Assembly: GCF_016863095.1 (NCBI RefSeq)
Contig: NZ_BOOF01000007.1
Location: 1 to 64,000, forward strand
Reading direction: 5' to 3'
From: Microbispora siamensis
Lineage (GTDB): Bacteria > Actinomycetota > Actinomycetes > Streptosporangiales > Streptosporangiaceae
Length of the DNA: 64,000 nucleotides
The notes under the pieces were generated by a model. It did no database searches. It had not been told where the DNA came from and saw nothing but the letters and a program-made list of their open reading frames with translations. Position 1 is the stretch's first letter. The number at the start of each line of letters is the position of its first letter. Below are positions 9,407-17,080 of the stretch, piece after piece. The position numbers and the translations under genes are program-made.

Positions 9407-9435
9407 TTGTGAAGTCACTCAACCAATGGTTTACT
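9407..9435 (+). promoter_or_regulatory. Promoter of the PP2C gene within a divergent promoter region
   Basis: A TTGTGA hexamer (9407-9412), a 17-bp spacer and TTTACT (9430-9435) lie 7 nt before the ATG of the phosphatase, fitting a sigma-70-like promoter with a leaderless transcript. The methylase promoter hexamer TAGGCT lies on the other strand at 9397-9392. An odd palindrome AACCA-A-TGGTT (9421-9431) overlaps the plus-strand promoter and could be an operator for both genes. Confidence 0.55.
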
Positions 9436-9442
9436 CAAAACC

Positions 9443-10177
9443 ATGACGCACAACCGTATTCGGTACGCCGCTGGGTCGGACGTCGGGCGCTCGCGTGCCA
9501 ACAACGAGGATTCGGTGCACGCCGGCGAGCGTCTGCTCGCCATCGCCGACGGGATGGGCGGGCACGGACACGGCGAGGTCGCCAGCGCGGCCGTCATCTC
9601 CACACTGGCCGGACTGGAGGACGGCCCGGCTCCCGCCGACCCCGTGGCCGCCCTCGCGGACGCCGTACGGGAGGCGGGGCAGCGCCTGGGCGACCTCGCC
9701 GCGCAGGACCCGGCGCTCGAACGGATGGGCACCACGGTCACCGCGATGCTGTGGGACGGCCACGGGAAGTTCGCCCTGGCCCACGTGGGCGACTCGCGGG
9801 CGTACATGCTGCGTGACGGTGCGCTCTACCAGATCACGCGCGACCACACGCTGGTGCAGTCGCTGGTGGACGACGGGCGGATGAGCCCCGACCAGGCCGC
9901 CCGCCATCCGCGCCGCTCCCTGCTGCTGCGGGCGCTGGAGACGAGCGGCCTGGCCGAGCCGGACCTGTCGCTGCGCGAGGCGTTCCCGGGCGACCGCTAC
10001 CTGCTGTGCTCCGACGGGCTGACCTCCGTGCTGGAACCTGAGGCGCTGCACCACGTGCTCACCACGGTGGCCGATCCGCAGGAGACGGTCCGCCGGCTCA
10101 TCGAGCTGGCCAACGAGGGCGGCGGACCCGACAACATCTCGTGCGTGGTCGCCGACGTCGAAGCCGCCGACGCCTGA
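9443..10177 (+). CDS. PP2C-family serine/threonine protein phosphatase
   Basis: 244-residue metal-dependent phosphatase consisting only of the PP2C domain. Metal-site motifs are visible in order: DVGRSRANNEDSV, IADGMGGHGHGEVAS, HVGDSRAYMLRDG, TRDHTLVQSLVDDG and the final GGPDNISCVV. No membrane or sensor domain is attached, so it should be soluble. It diverges from the DNA methylase, and a stand-alone kinase lies beyond that gene, so the pair could oppose each other. In family terms it would remove phosphate from Ser/Thr of proteins modified by Hanks-type kinases. Confidence 0.93.
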   Translation: MTHNRIRYAAGSDVGRSRANNEDSVHAGERLLAIADGMGGHGHGEVASAAVISTLAGLEDGPAPADPVAALADAVREAGQRLGDLAAQDPALERMGTTVTAMLWDGHGKFALAHVGDSRAYMLRDGALYQITRDHTLVQSLVDDGRMSPDQAARHPRRSLLLRALETSGLAEPDLSLREAFPGDRYLLCSDGLTSVLEPEALHHVLTTVADPQETVRRLIELANEGGGPDNISCVVADVEAADA

Positions 10178-10237
10178 CACCTGACCGTCATGGACGGGCT
10201 CCGGCCCCGTCCTCCACCGGCGCCCGGAGCCGCGCAT

Positions 10238-10283
10238 GAGATCTCGCGGCCGTTCCAGCCGGGCGAGCCGGCCGCGAGATCTC
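10238..10283. terminator. Bidirectional terminator between convergent genes
   Basis: A perfect 15-bp inverted repeat (10238-10252 and 10269-10283, starting GAGATCTCGCGG) with a 16-nt loop lies between the convergent PP2C and SDR genes. It has no U-tract, as is usual for actinomycete hairpins. Confidence 0.75.
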
Positions 10284-10317
10284 CGCTCCTCGTCCGAGTG
10301 ATGTGCCCGGACGGACG

Positions 10318-11079
10318 TCAGACGGCCCAGCCGCCGTCGACGTTGATCGTCGCGCCGGTGACGTAGCGCCCGCCATCGCCCGCCAGGTGGGCGATGGTCT
10401 CGGCGATGTCGTCCGGCGCCGCGTAGCGGCCGAGGACCGTCAGCCCCCGGACCGTGTCCGCCATGGGGCTGTCCGCCGGGTTCGAGGCGGTGTCGGTCGG
10501 GCCGGGGTTGACGATGTTGACCGTGATGCCGCGCGGCCCGAGGTCGCGGGCGAGCCCCTTGGTCATTCCGGTCATGGCCGTCTTGCTCATGGCATACAGG
10601 GTGAACCCGGGGAAGACGGTCCGCTCGGCGACGTTGCTCCCGACGGTGATGATCCGGCCGCCCTCGGTCATGTGGCCCGCCGCCGCCCGCGCGGCCAGGA
10701 ACGGCCCGCGCACGTTGACCGCGAGCGTACGGTCGACCTCCTCCGGCCCCAGGTCCTCGATCGGCGCGACGTGGAAGACCGCCGCGTTGTTCACGAGGAC
10801 GTCGAGCCGGCCGAACTCGGCGGCGGCCTCGTCCACGGCCGCGACGACCGCCTCCGCGTCGCCGTTGTCGGCCCGGATGACCAGCGCCCGCCGGCCCATC
10901 CCCTTCACCTTCTCGGCCACGGCTGCCGCGCTGTCCTGGTCGCGTTCGTAGGTGAGCGCCACATCGGCGCCGCGCTCGGCCAGCTTCAGGACGACGGCCG
11001 CACCGATCCCCCGGCCGCCCCCGGTGACCAGGGCCGCCTTGCCGTTCATGTCGTTGATCTCGTTCATGGTGTCGAGCAT
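10318..11079 (-). CDS. SDR family oxidoreductase
   Basis: 253-residue classical short-chain dehydrogenase. The Rossmann motif TGGGRGIG, the NNAAVFH segment, catalytic YAMSK and the C-terminal VTGATINVDGGW are all present. The presence of Arg after the Gly motif and the overall length resemble FabG-like, NADPH-using enzymes; the substrate cannot be read from sequence. Three in-frame ATGs exist within the first 11 codons (11079, 11067, 11049) and none has a strong ribosome-binding site. It ends at a shared hairpin with the convergent phosphatase gene. Confidence 0.9.
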   Translation of the reverse strand: MLDTMNEINDMNGKAALVTGGGRGIGAAVVLKLAERGADVALTYERDQDSAAAVAEKVKGMGRRALVIRADNGDAEAVVAAVDEAAAEFGRLDVLVNNAAVFHVAPIEDLGPEEVDRTLAVNVRGPFLAARAAAGHMTEGGRIITVGSNVAERTVFPGFTLYAMSKTAMTGMTKGLARDLGPRGITVNIVNPGPTDTASNPADSPMADTVRGLTVLGRYAAPDDIAETIAHLAGDGGRYVTGATINVDGGWAV

Positions 11080-11176
11080 GGCGACAACGGGGCCGGGAGG
11101 TCCGGCGGCGATCGGACCTGGCGTTCGGACCGTCAGGGCTCGGGAAAGGCGCGGGAAAACCCGCGCGGAGGAGCGG

Positions 11177-11746
11177 TCAGGCGCCGCGCGCCCGGAAGGC
11201 GGCCGTCTTGACCCGGTTCTGGCAGGCCGTGGAGCAGAAGCGGCGGGTGCCGTTGCGGGAGGTGTCCACGTACACGCGGTCGCAGTGCGGCGCGGTGCAC
11301 ACGCCGAGCCGGTCGTGCAACTCGCTGCCGAGCACCACGGCGAGGCCGGTCGCGCAACTGGCCGCGTAGTTGCCGGCCAGGGTGCCGCCCGCGCCGTGGA
11401 AGTGTATGTGCCAGGGCTCCCCGTCGTGCCGGTCGAGGTGCGGGCGCGCGTCGGTCTCCGCCAGCAGTCCGTTCACGGTGAGCGCCGCCGCGTCCACGTC
11501 GCCCCGCGTCACCGCCTCGAACACGCCGCGCAGCCGCCCCGCGACCTCGGCGAGGGCGCCCGCCTCCGCCTCGGTGACCGCGGGCGCCCGCCTGTCGCCG
11601 GTCGTGAGGACGTCGGCGACCGCGGCGGCCCGCGCCTCACCCGTCGGCGGCTCGTACGGCCGGCCCCGTGCCTCGCCCTCGGTCAGCGCGTTCACCAGGC
11701 CGACAGCGACCGCCACCACGACATCAGTGTGACTGTTAAAGTTCAC
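11177..11746 (-). CDS. CGNR zinc-finger / ABATE-domain putative transcription regulator
   Basis: 189-residue protein with an N-terminal ABATE-type stress domain (NFNSHTDVVVAVAVGLVNALTEGE) and a C-terminal CGNR zinc finger carrying cysteine pairs in CTAPHCDRVYVDTSRNGTRRFCSTACQNR; the CGNR motif is CQNR here. Proteins of this type are thought to be DNA-binding regulators. I place the start at GTG 11746, directly before the conserved NFNSH; a GTG at 11797 would add 17 residues with no family match. The gene diverges from a methyltransferase, and an array of 8-bp sites at 24-bp spacing fills the gap, so autoregulation together with control of the neighbour is likely. Confidence 0.85.
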   Translation of the reverse strand: MNFNSHTDVVVAVAVGLVNALTEGEARGRPYEPPTGEARAAAVADVLTTGDRRAPAVTEAEAGALAEVAGRLRGVFEAVTRGDVDAAALTVNGLLAETDARPHLDRHDGEPWHIHFHGAGGTLAGNYAASCATGLAVVLGSELHDRLGVCTAPHCDRVYVDTSRNGTRRFCSTACQNRVKTAAFRARGA

Positions 11747-11807
11747 TTGACCAGTTACACCCTTGCGTTCTACGTTGTAACTGCCGAAAGAATACACGTC
11801 AGTTACA
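11728..11807. promoter_or_regulatory. Operator array: four 8-bp sites, 24-bp period, alternating orientation
   Basis: The sites are TGTGACTG (11728-11735, one mismatch), CAGTTACA (11752-11759), TGTAACTG (11776-11783) and CAGTTACA (11800-11807). Each begins exactly 24 bp after the previous one and the orientation alternates, so neighbours form inverted repeats. The array covers the gap between the divergent CGNR regulator and methyltransferase genes and the first codons of the regulator, so it could control both. Confidence 0.65.
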
Positions 11808-11817
11808 AGGAGACGGC

Positions 11818-12582
11818 ATGCTCACTCTGGACGTCGCCACCCGGTGGATCGACCGTTGGGACCGCCAGCAGGAGGGCTACCTCCCCGATCGGGAGGAGCG
11901 CTTCACCGCGCTGATCGACGCCGTCGAGGCGGGCGTGGGCCGCCCGGACCCCCTGGTGATCGACCTCGGCTGCGGCCCCGGCTCGCTGTCGGCCCGCCTG
12001 CTGAGCCGTATTCCCCGGGCCACGGTCGTCGCGGTCGACGCCGATCCCCTGTTGCTGTCGCTGGCCCGTGCGGCGTACGGCGACCGCGACGGCCTGCGCT
12101 TCGCCGACCTGGACCTGCGGGAGCCGGGGTGGAGCCAGGCGCTCGGCCTCGACCGCCCGGCGGACGCGGCGGTGAGCACGACCGCGCTGCACTGGCTGGC
12201 CGAGCCCGATCTGCGGGCCGTGTACGCCGAACTCGCGACCGTGCTGCGGCCGGGCGGGCTGTTCCTCAACGGCGACCACTTCAGCTCGGAGGACACCTCT
12301 CCGGCGCTGGCGCGGCTGGAGCGGGCCGTGCACGAGAGCGAGGAGCGGCGGCGCTTCGCCGGCGGCCGTCCCGAGGACTGGCGTCAGTGGTGGGACGCGA
12401 TCGCCGCCGACCCCGACCTCGCCGGTGTCGCGGCGCCCCGGCCAGCCACAGCGGCGCACCACGGCTCGGAGTCGCTCCACCTGTCCACCCACGTCGAGGC
12501 CCTCCGCGCGGCGGGCTTCGCCGAGATCGGGACGCTGTGGCAGCGCGGCGACAACCGCCTGCTCTGCGCCGTACGTCCGTAA
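11818..12582 (+). CDS. Class I SAM-dependent methyltransferase
   Basis: 254-residue methyltransferase with motif I VIDLGCGPGSLSARLL (about residues 41-56), the acidic motif II region VVAVDADPLLLSLA, and the family-typical VLRPGGLFLNGDHF. It resembles the UbiE/Tam-like small-molecule methyltransferases; the substrate is unknown. AAGGAG precedes the ATG at a good distance. It is divergent from the CGNR regulator and its ribosome-binding site abuts the last copy of the repeated operator-like element, so its expression is probably set by that regulator. Confidence 0.88.
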   Translation: MLTLDVATRWIDRWDRQQEGYLPDREERFTALIDAVEAGVGRPDPLVIDLGCGPGSLSARLLSRIPRATVVAVDADPLLLSLARAAYGDRDGLRFADLDLREPGWSQALGLDRPADAAVSTTALHWLAEPDLRAVYAELATVLRPGGLFLNGDHFSSEDTSPALARLERAVHESEERRRFAGGRPEDWRQWWDAIAADPDLAGVAAPRPATAAHHGSESLHLSTHVEALRAAGFAEIGTLWQRGDNRLLCAVRP

Positions 12583-12617
12583 TCGACCCGGCCCGCCGAT
12601 CTCCCCGACCACTCTGT

Positions 12618-12654
12618 CCGGCGGCCCGCCGGGGTTTGCCCGCCGGGCCGCCGG
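12618..12654 (+). terminator. GC-rich hairpin between methyltransferase and acetate kinase-like gene
   Basis: CCGGCGGCCC (12618-12627) pairs perfectly with GGGCCGCCGG (12645-12654) across a 17-nt loop. It lies 36 bp after the methyltransferase stop and 13 bp before the next ATG. It could end the first transcript or mask the second start. Confidence 0.5.
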
Positions 12655-12667
12655 AAAGACGGACGCC

Positions 12668-13786
12668 ATGACACCGACCGTGCTCACCGTCAACGCGGGC
12701 TCCAGCAGCCTGCAACTGCATCTGGTGCGGAACGGCCGCGTGCTGCGAACCGAGCACAGCGAGCACAGCCCCGACCCCGCCGCGGCGGAGCGTACGCTGT
12801 CGGACTTCCTGTCCGGGGCGGACGCCGAGGTGACCGCCGTCGGTCACCGGCTCGTCCACGGCGGCGAGGCCGTCCGCGCGCCGACGGTCGCCGACGACGG
12901 CGTGGTGGAGGCCGTGCGCGGATACGCCGATCTCGCGCCGCTACACGTGCCGCCCGCGCTCGCGCTGGTCGAGGCGGCCCGGCGGGTGCTGCCGTCCGTG
13001 CCGCACGTGCTGTGTCCCGACACCGCCTTCCACGCCGGACTCCCGGCCGCCGCCGCGACCTACGCCCTGCCGGCCGAGTGGCGGCGCCGGTGGGGCCTGC
13101 GCCGCTACGGCTTCCACGGGCTGTCGTACGCGTGGGCGACCCGCCGGGCGGCCGAACTGCTCGGACGCCCGGCCGGGGAGGTCGACCTGGTCCTCACGCA
13201 TCTCGGCGGCGGATGCTCGGTCTGCGCCGTACGGAACGGCCGGAGCGTGGACACCTCGATGGGGTTCACCCCGTTGGAGGGCGTGCCCATGAGCAAGCGC
13301 TCGGGCAGCGTCGATCCCGGCATGCTCCTGTGGTTGCTGTCCGGCTCGCGCCTCACGCTGGAGGAACTGCGCGACGGGCTGGAGCACGAGTCCGGCCTGC
13401 TCGGGCTCTCCGGCGGCCTGTCCGGCGACACCCGCGACCTGGTCGCCTCGAAGGAGGAGGCGGCAACGCTGGCTCTCGACGTTTTCGGCTACCGGGTGAG
13501 CCGGGAGATCGCCGCCTCGACCGCCGCCCTCGACCGGCTCGACGCGCTCGTGTTCACCGGTGAGATCGGCTGGGACCAGCCCGAGGTGCGCGAGGCGGTG
13601 TGCGGCAGGCTGTCGCTGCTCGGCGTCGAGCCGCCCGCCGTGACCGACGTGGACCGGGATCGCGTCGTCAGCCCGCCTGGCGCCCGCCTGCCGGTCCTCG
13701 TCGTACGGCCCCGCGAGGAGCTCCAGGTCGCCCGGGAGACCCTCGCCGCGATCGGCGATTCCGCTGGTGAAGGCGGGCGGCCGTAG
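12668..13786 (+). CDS. ackA: Acetate/propionate kinase family protein
   Basis: 372-residue acetate kinase, which interconverts acetyl phosphate plus ADP with acetate plus ATP. ASKHA-fold motifs are present: VLTVNAGSSSLQLHL at the N-terminus, GHRLVHGG, CPDTAFHAGLPAAAATYALP, RRYGFHGLSY, THLGGGCSVCAV and VDTSMGFTPLEGVPMSKRSG. The usual FTGGIGEN near the end is FTGEIGWDQ here, and the chain is about 30 residues shorter than typical AckA. No phosphotransacetylase gene is adjacent. The start is the ATG at 12668; an upstream extension in the same frame is a shadow of the methyltransferase gene. Its stop codon lies inside the promoter hexamer of the next gene. Confidence 0.88.
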   Translation: MTPTVLTVNAGSSSLQLHLVRNGRVLRTEHSEHSPDPAAAERTLSDFLSGADAEVTAVGHRLVHGGEAVRAPTVADDGVVEAVRGYADLAPLHVPPALALVEAARRVLPSVPHVLCPDTAFHAGLPAAAATYALPAEWRRRWGLRRYGFHGLSYAWATRRAAELLGRPAGEVDLVLTHLGGGCSVCAVRNGRSVDTSMGFTPLEGVPMSKRSGSVDPGMLLWLLSGSRLTLEELRDGLEHESGLLGLSGGLSGDTRDLVASKEEAATLALDVFGYRVSREIAASTAALDRLDALVFTGEIGWDQPEVREAVCGRLSLLGVEPPAVTDVDRDRVVSPPGARLPVLVVRPREELQVARETLAAIGDSAGEGGRP

Positions 13787-13789
13787 AAT
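13784..13789 (+). promoter_or_regulatory. Probable -10 element for a leaderless PhzF-like transcript
   Basis: TAGAAT lies 8 nt before the ATG at 13798 and overlaps the stop codon of the acetate kinase gene. TANNNT at this distance is the usual actinomycete arrangement for leaderless mRNA, and no ribosome-binding site is present. Confidence 0.45.
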
Positions 13790-13797
13790 CCGCGGAC

Positions 13798-14580
13798 ATG
13801 CGCATCTTCACCGTGGACTCCTTCACCGACCGGCCGTTCCGGGGCAATCCCGCCGCGGTCTGCCTCCTCGACGAGACCGTGCCGGACGAGTGGATGCAGG
13901 CGGTGGCCGCCGAGATGCGCCATTCGGAGACGGCCTTCGTGCTGCGGCGGGACGAGGGTCCGCGCTCGCTGCGCTGGTTCACCCCCGCGGTCGAGGTCGC
14001 GCTGTGCGGGCACGCCACCTTGGCCACCGCGCACGTCCTCTACTCCCTCGGAGAGTCCGGGCGGCTGGAGTTCTCCACGAAGAGCGGCGTGCTCGCGACC
14101 GAGCAGGCGGACGACGGGCTGATCGCGATGGACTTCCCGGCGAAACAGGCGTCGCCGTGCCCGCCGCCGGACGGCCTCGCCGAGGCTCTCGGCGTCACGC
14201 CGGTGTGGACCGGCCGCAGCGAGTTCGACCTGCTGGTCGAGGTCGGCTCGGCCGAGGAGGTGCGGGCCGCCGACCCCGACATGGCGCGGCTGGCCGAGGT
14301 CGAGGCCCGGGGCGTCATCGTGACGGCGTCCGGCGAGGGCACCCGCGCCGACTACGTCTCCCGATTCTTCGGCCCCCGGGTGGGCGTGCCGGAGGACCCC
14401 GTCACCGGTTCGGCCCACTGCGTGCTCGCGCCCCACTGGTCGGGCAAGCTCGGCCGGGACGCGCTCGTCGGGGAGCAGGTGTCGCAGCGCGGGGGGACCG
14501 TCCGCACGACCCTGCGCGGCGACCGCGTCGAACTCGCCGGGCACGCCGTGACCATCTGGTCCGGTGAACTGGAGGTCTGA
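13798..14580 (+). CDS. PhzF family isomerase/epimerase
   Basis: 260-residue member of the PhzF/diaminopimelate-epimerase-like fold. Visible signatures are the N-terminal FTVDSFTDRPFRGNPAAVCLL, the catalytic-glutamate region RHSETAFVL, ALCGHATLATAHVLY, and EDPVTGSAHCVLAPHW in the second half. PhzF itself isomerises a phenazine precursor, but most homologues have unknown substrates and there are no other phenazine genes here, so the name describes the fold only. The start is supported by a -10-like TAGAAT 8 nt upstream. Confidence 0.88.
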   Translation: MRIFTVDSFTDRPFRGNPAAVCLLDETVPDEWMQAVAAEMRHSETAFVLRRDEGPRSLRWFTPAVEVALCGHATLATAHVLYSLGESGRLEFSTKSGVLATEQADDGLIAMDFPAKQASPCPPPDGLAEALGVTPVWTGRSEFDLLVEVGSAEEVRAADPDMARLAEVEARGVIVTASGEGTRADYVSRFFGPRVGVPEDPVTGSAHCVLAPHWSGKLGRDALVGEQVSQRGGTVRTTLRGDRVELAGHAVTIWSGELEV

Positions 14581-14601
14581 CCTCCTCCCCCCATGGTCGC
14601 G

Positions 14602-15606
14602 TCAGGCCGGCACGGCGAGCGCGGCCTCGATCCGCCGGACCGCGGTGATCGCCCCGAACGCGAGCAGCCGCACGAGGTCGGCGTCGTACCGGCCGCCCCC
14701 GGCCTCCCGCCAGGCGGCCACGTCGGCGTCGGTCACCCGATAGGGCGCGAGGGCGGCCAGCAGGGCGAGCCGGGCGGCCGGGCGCTGTCCCGGCGCGACG
14801 TCCGCCAGCGGACCGGACGGCCAGCCGGACAGCGGAGGGTGCTCGCCGTCCCAGGCCGCGACGGCCTCCACGACCGCCTCCCTGGCCGTGTCGCCCAGCA
14901 GGGCGGCCCCCTCTCCCGCCGCGGCACGCAGCGCGGCGAACGCGGTCCCGGCCGGGGTTCCCTCCGCCCACGCCGGGGCCGGTCCCGACGGCAGCCCACG
15001 CAGCAGCGGCAGCGCCTCGCCCCGCGGCAGCCTGCGGCGTACCGTCCTGGCGAGGGCCCGGCCGCCCAGGCCGCGTACGAGCCGGGACCGCTGCAGGCCG
15101 GCGGGCAGGAGGTTGTCGGTCAGCAGCGACGACACCATCCGGTTGATGAAGTGGAAGGCGAGGGCCGTGCCGATGTGCTCGGCCGCGTGACCGGGCGGGC
15201 ACGGCGGCGCCTGCCCGGCCGTGGCCGTGCCGGTGGCCCAGGCGAACAGCCGGGCGTGCTCCGGATCGGACGGCGTCCGCCCGCGCGCGACGGTCTCGGC
15301 CAGGTCGTGCTCGCCGGTCGCGTGCAGGAGCACGGTGTGCGCGTCGACGCAGAACGGGCACTTGTTGGCGAGGGAGACCCCGGCGGCGACGACCTCCTTC
15401 GCCGCCCTCGGGGCCCGACCGGCGAGCAGCGACTCGCGCAGCATCGCCCACGTGGGAGCGAGGACCTCCGGAGCGGGGGACAGCGTCAGGAACAGCGGCA
15501 TGCGGGCCATGCCGAAATCACGGGCGATCTGGGCGTAGACCTCGGCGGTCAGCCCCGCCGCCGCCTCCGTGGGCACCGGGGTCACGTAGCGGTACGGCGT
15601 CGGCAT
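14602..15606 (-). CDS. Carboxymuconolactone decarboxylase / AhpD-like protein
   Basis: 334-residue alpha-helical protein with the AhpD-type redox motif CPFCVDAHTVLLH near residue 86. Single-domain members are about 150-180 residues; here only the N-terminal half carries the CxxC centre, and the C-terminal half (about residues 150-330) is an Ala/Arg-rich helical extension. Such proteins often act as peroxidase reductants or hydroperoxide reductases, but the substrate is open. I use the ATG at 15606 because GAGGAGACAG precedes it and the conserved sequence starts there; a longer frame to 15780 is Pro/Arg-rich and unlikely. It diverges from the histidine kinase gene. Confidence 0.82.
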   Translation of the reverse strand: MPTPYRYVTPVPTEAAAGLTAEVYAQIARDFGMARMPLFLTLSPAPEVLAPTWAMLRESLLAGRAPRAAKEVVAAGVSLANKCPFCVDAHTVLLHATGEHDLAETVARGRTPSDPEHARLFAWATGTATAGQAPPCPPGHAAEHIGTALAFHFINRMVSSLLTDNLLPAGLQRSRLVRGLGGRALARTVRRRLPRGEALPLLRGLPSGPAPAWAEGTPAGTAFAALRAAAGEGAALLGDTAREAVVEAVAAWDGEHPPLSGWPSGPLADVAPGQRPAARLALLAALAPYRVTDADVAAWREAGGGRYDADLVRLLAFGAITAVRRIEAALAVPA

Positions 15607-15727
15607 CTCTGTCTCCTCGTCGGTCGTGCTGTCATGCGGCCCGATCCTGCCGGGCGCGACCGGCCCCGTCGTCGTACGGCGGAAGGCGTTCCGGGCCGGT
15701 CCCGGCACGGCGAGTGGCGGCCCGGCG

Positions 15728-15743
15728 TACTCCGGTGGGAGTA
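15728..15743. promoter_or_regulatory. Dyad TACTCC-N4-GGAGTA upstream of the histidine kinase gene
   Basis: A perfect 6-bp inverted repeat with a GGTG centre lies 60 bp before the kinase start, in the gap shared with the divergent AhpD-like gene. A dimeric NarL/LuxR-type response regulator is encoded 1.3 kb downstream, so autoregulation by that regulator is a reasonable guess. Confidence 0.5.
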
Positions 15744-15802
15744 GCGCGGGATCGGTCCGCCGGGAGGAGGCGGTGTCCATCGGGCGCGGTTACGCTTCGG
15801 AC

Positions 15803-17080
15803 ATGGACGGCGATCACGGACGGCAGGCGTCCACCAGCCCACCGGCGTCCCCCGGCTCACCGGTGATCGTGGACGCCGCGATCGCGGCCGTCGTGGCGGT
15901 GCTGCTCGCGGGCGGCACCCTCATTCCCGGCTCGCCGAACGGCCCCGCGCAGGTGGGGGTGGTGGGTTACCTGCTCCTGGTGGGCGGGGCCGCCGCCCTG
16001 GTCGCGCGCAGGTCGGCGCCGGTGACGGCGCTCGTCGTCTCCGCGGCGTGCATGCTGGCCTACGCCCTGCGGGTGCAGCCCGAGATCGCGCCCGCCTTTC
16101 CCGTCATGGTCACGGTGTATTCGGCGGCCGCCGGGGGCCGGCGTGTGTGGGCGGCGTCGGTGAGCGCGGCCTACCTCGGCGGCGTCCTGCTGTCGGACCT
16201 GTCGGATCTCGGCACGCGGACCCCGCGCGAGGTGGTGGAACGGGTCGGCCTGCTGGTCGGCTGGTTCGTCGCCGCCAACGTGGCGGGGGTCGTCTCCCGG
16301 CAGCGCCGGGCGTACCTGCGCCAGGCCGAGCAGCGTGCCGTCGAGGCGGAGCGCACCCGCGAGGAGGTCGCGCGCCGCCGGGCCGGCGAGGAGCGGCTGC
16401 GCATCGCCAGGGAGCTGCACGACTCGCTCACCCACAGCATCTCGATCATCAAGGTGCAGGCCGGTGTGGCCGTCCACCTGGCGCGCAAGCGGGGCGAGGA
16501 CGTGCCGGCGGCGCTGCTGGCGATCCAGGACGCGAGTGCGGACGCCATGCGGGAGCTGCGCGAACCCGGCCCCGACGACGCGCCCGGCATCGCCCGGGCC
16601 GACCGGATCGGCGAGCTGGTCGAGCGGGCGCGGTCGGCGGGTGTGCCGGCCACGCTGGCGGTCACCGGCACGCCCCGCGCCCTGCCGCCGGAGGTCGACC
16701 TGGCCGCCTACCGGATCGTGCAGGAGGCGCTCACCAACGTGGCGCGGCACGCGGGCAACGCCTCGGCGTCCGTGCACGTCCGCTACCTGGCCGACACCCT
16801 CGTCGTACGCGTCGAGGACGACGGCGGGGGCCTGCCCGGCGGCACACCACGGCACGGCGTCACACCACGGCAGGGCGTCACACCACGGCAGGGCGCCGGC
16901 GTGGCCTCCGAGACGGCCACGGCGGTCCGGCCCGAAGCGGTTCGCGCGGGCGTGGGACTGACCGGCATGCGGGAGCGGGTGTCCGCGCTCGGCGGGCGGC
17001 TCCAGACCGGTCCCGGGCCGGACGGCGGCTTCACCATCCAGGCCGAGCTGCCCGTGCCGGTCGGGGAGGGAGCGGCGTGA
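15803..17080 (+). CDS. NarL-type two-component sensor histidine kinase
   Basis: 425-residue membrane sensor kinase. Five or so N-terminal membrane spans (about residues 15-165) make up a sensor with no large external loop. The dimerisation/phosphoacceptor helix carries RIARELHDSLTHSISIIK (HisKA_3 type), followed by a HATPase domain with YRIVQEALTNVARHA, VEDDGGGLPGG and GVGLTGMRERVSALGG. A Pro/Gln-rich insert made by three 18-bp repeats lies between the two ATP-binding boxes. I choose the ATG at 15803 because TACGCT (15791-15796) stands 6 nt upstream, a leaderless layout; a GTG at 15773 with GGAGGAGG is a credible alternative. Overlaps the response regulator gene. Confidence 0.93.
   Translation: MDGDHGRQASTSPPASPGSPVIVDAAIAAVVAVLLAGGTLIPGSPNGPAQVGVVGYLLLVGGAAALVARRSAPVTALVVSAACMLAYALRVQPEIAPAFPVMVTVYSAAAGGRRVWAASVSAAYLGGVLLSDLSDLGTRTPREVVERVGLLVGWFVAANVAGVVSRQRRAYLRQAEQRAVEAERTREEVARRRAGEERLRIARELHDSLTHSISIIKVQAGVAVHLARKRGEDVPAALLAIQDASADAMRELREPGPDDAPGIARADRIGELVERARSAGVPATLAVTGTPRALPPEVDLAAYRIVQEALTNVARHAGNASASVHVRYLADTLVVRVEDDGGGLPGGTPRHGVTPRQGVTPRQGAGVASETATAVRPEAVRAGVGLTGMRERVSALGGRLQTGPGPDGGFTIQAELPVPVGEGAA
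16843..16896 (+). repeat. Three 18-bp tandem repeats inside the kinase ATP-binding domain
   Basis: Three consecutive copies of CACACCACGGCAGGGCGT, the first with C for G at position 13 and the last ending in C. They encode HGVTPRQGVTPRQG-like residues between the G1-like and G2-like boxes of the HATPase lid. Copy number keeps the frame. Confidence 0.9.

Noticed and set aside
6281..10177. Complete Pgl/BREX phage-defence locus
   Set aside because: Only a methylase, a kinase and a phosphatase are present; no PglZ, PglW, PglY or BrxA/B/C-like gene.
12618..12654. Riboswitch before the acetate kinase gene
   Set aside because: A simple GC-rich hairpin in a short gap explains the signal; no further structure was seen.
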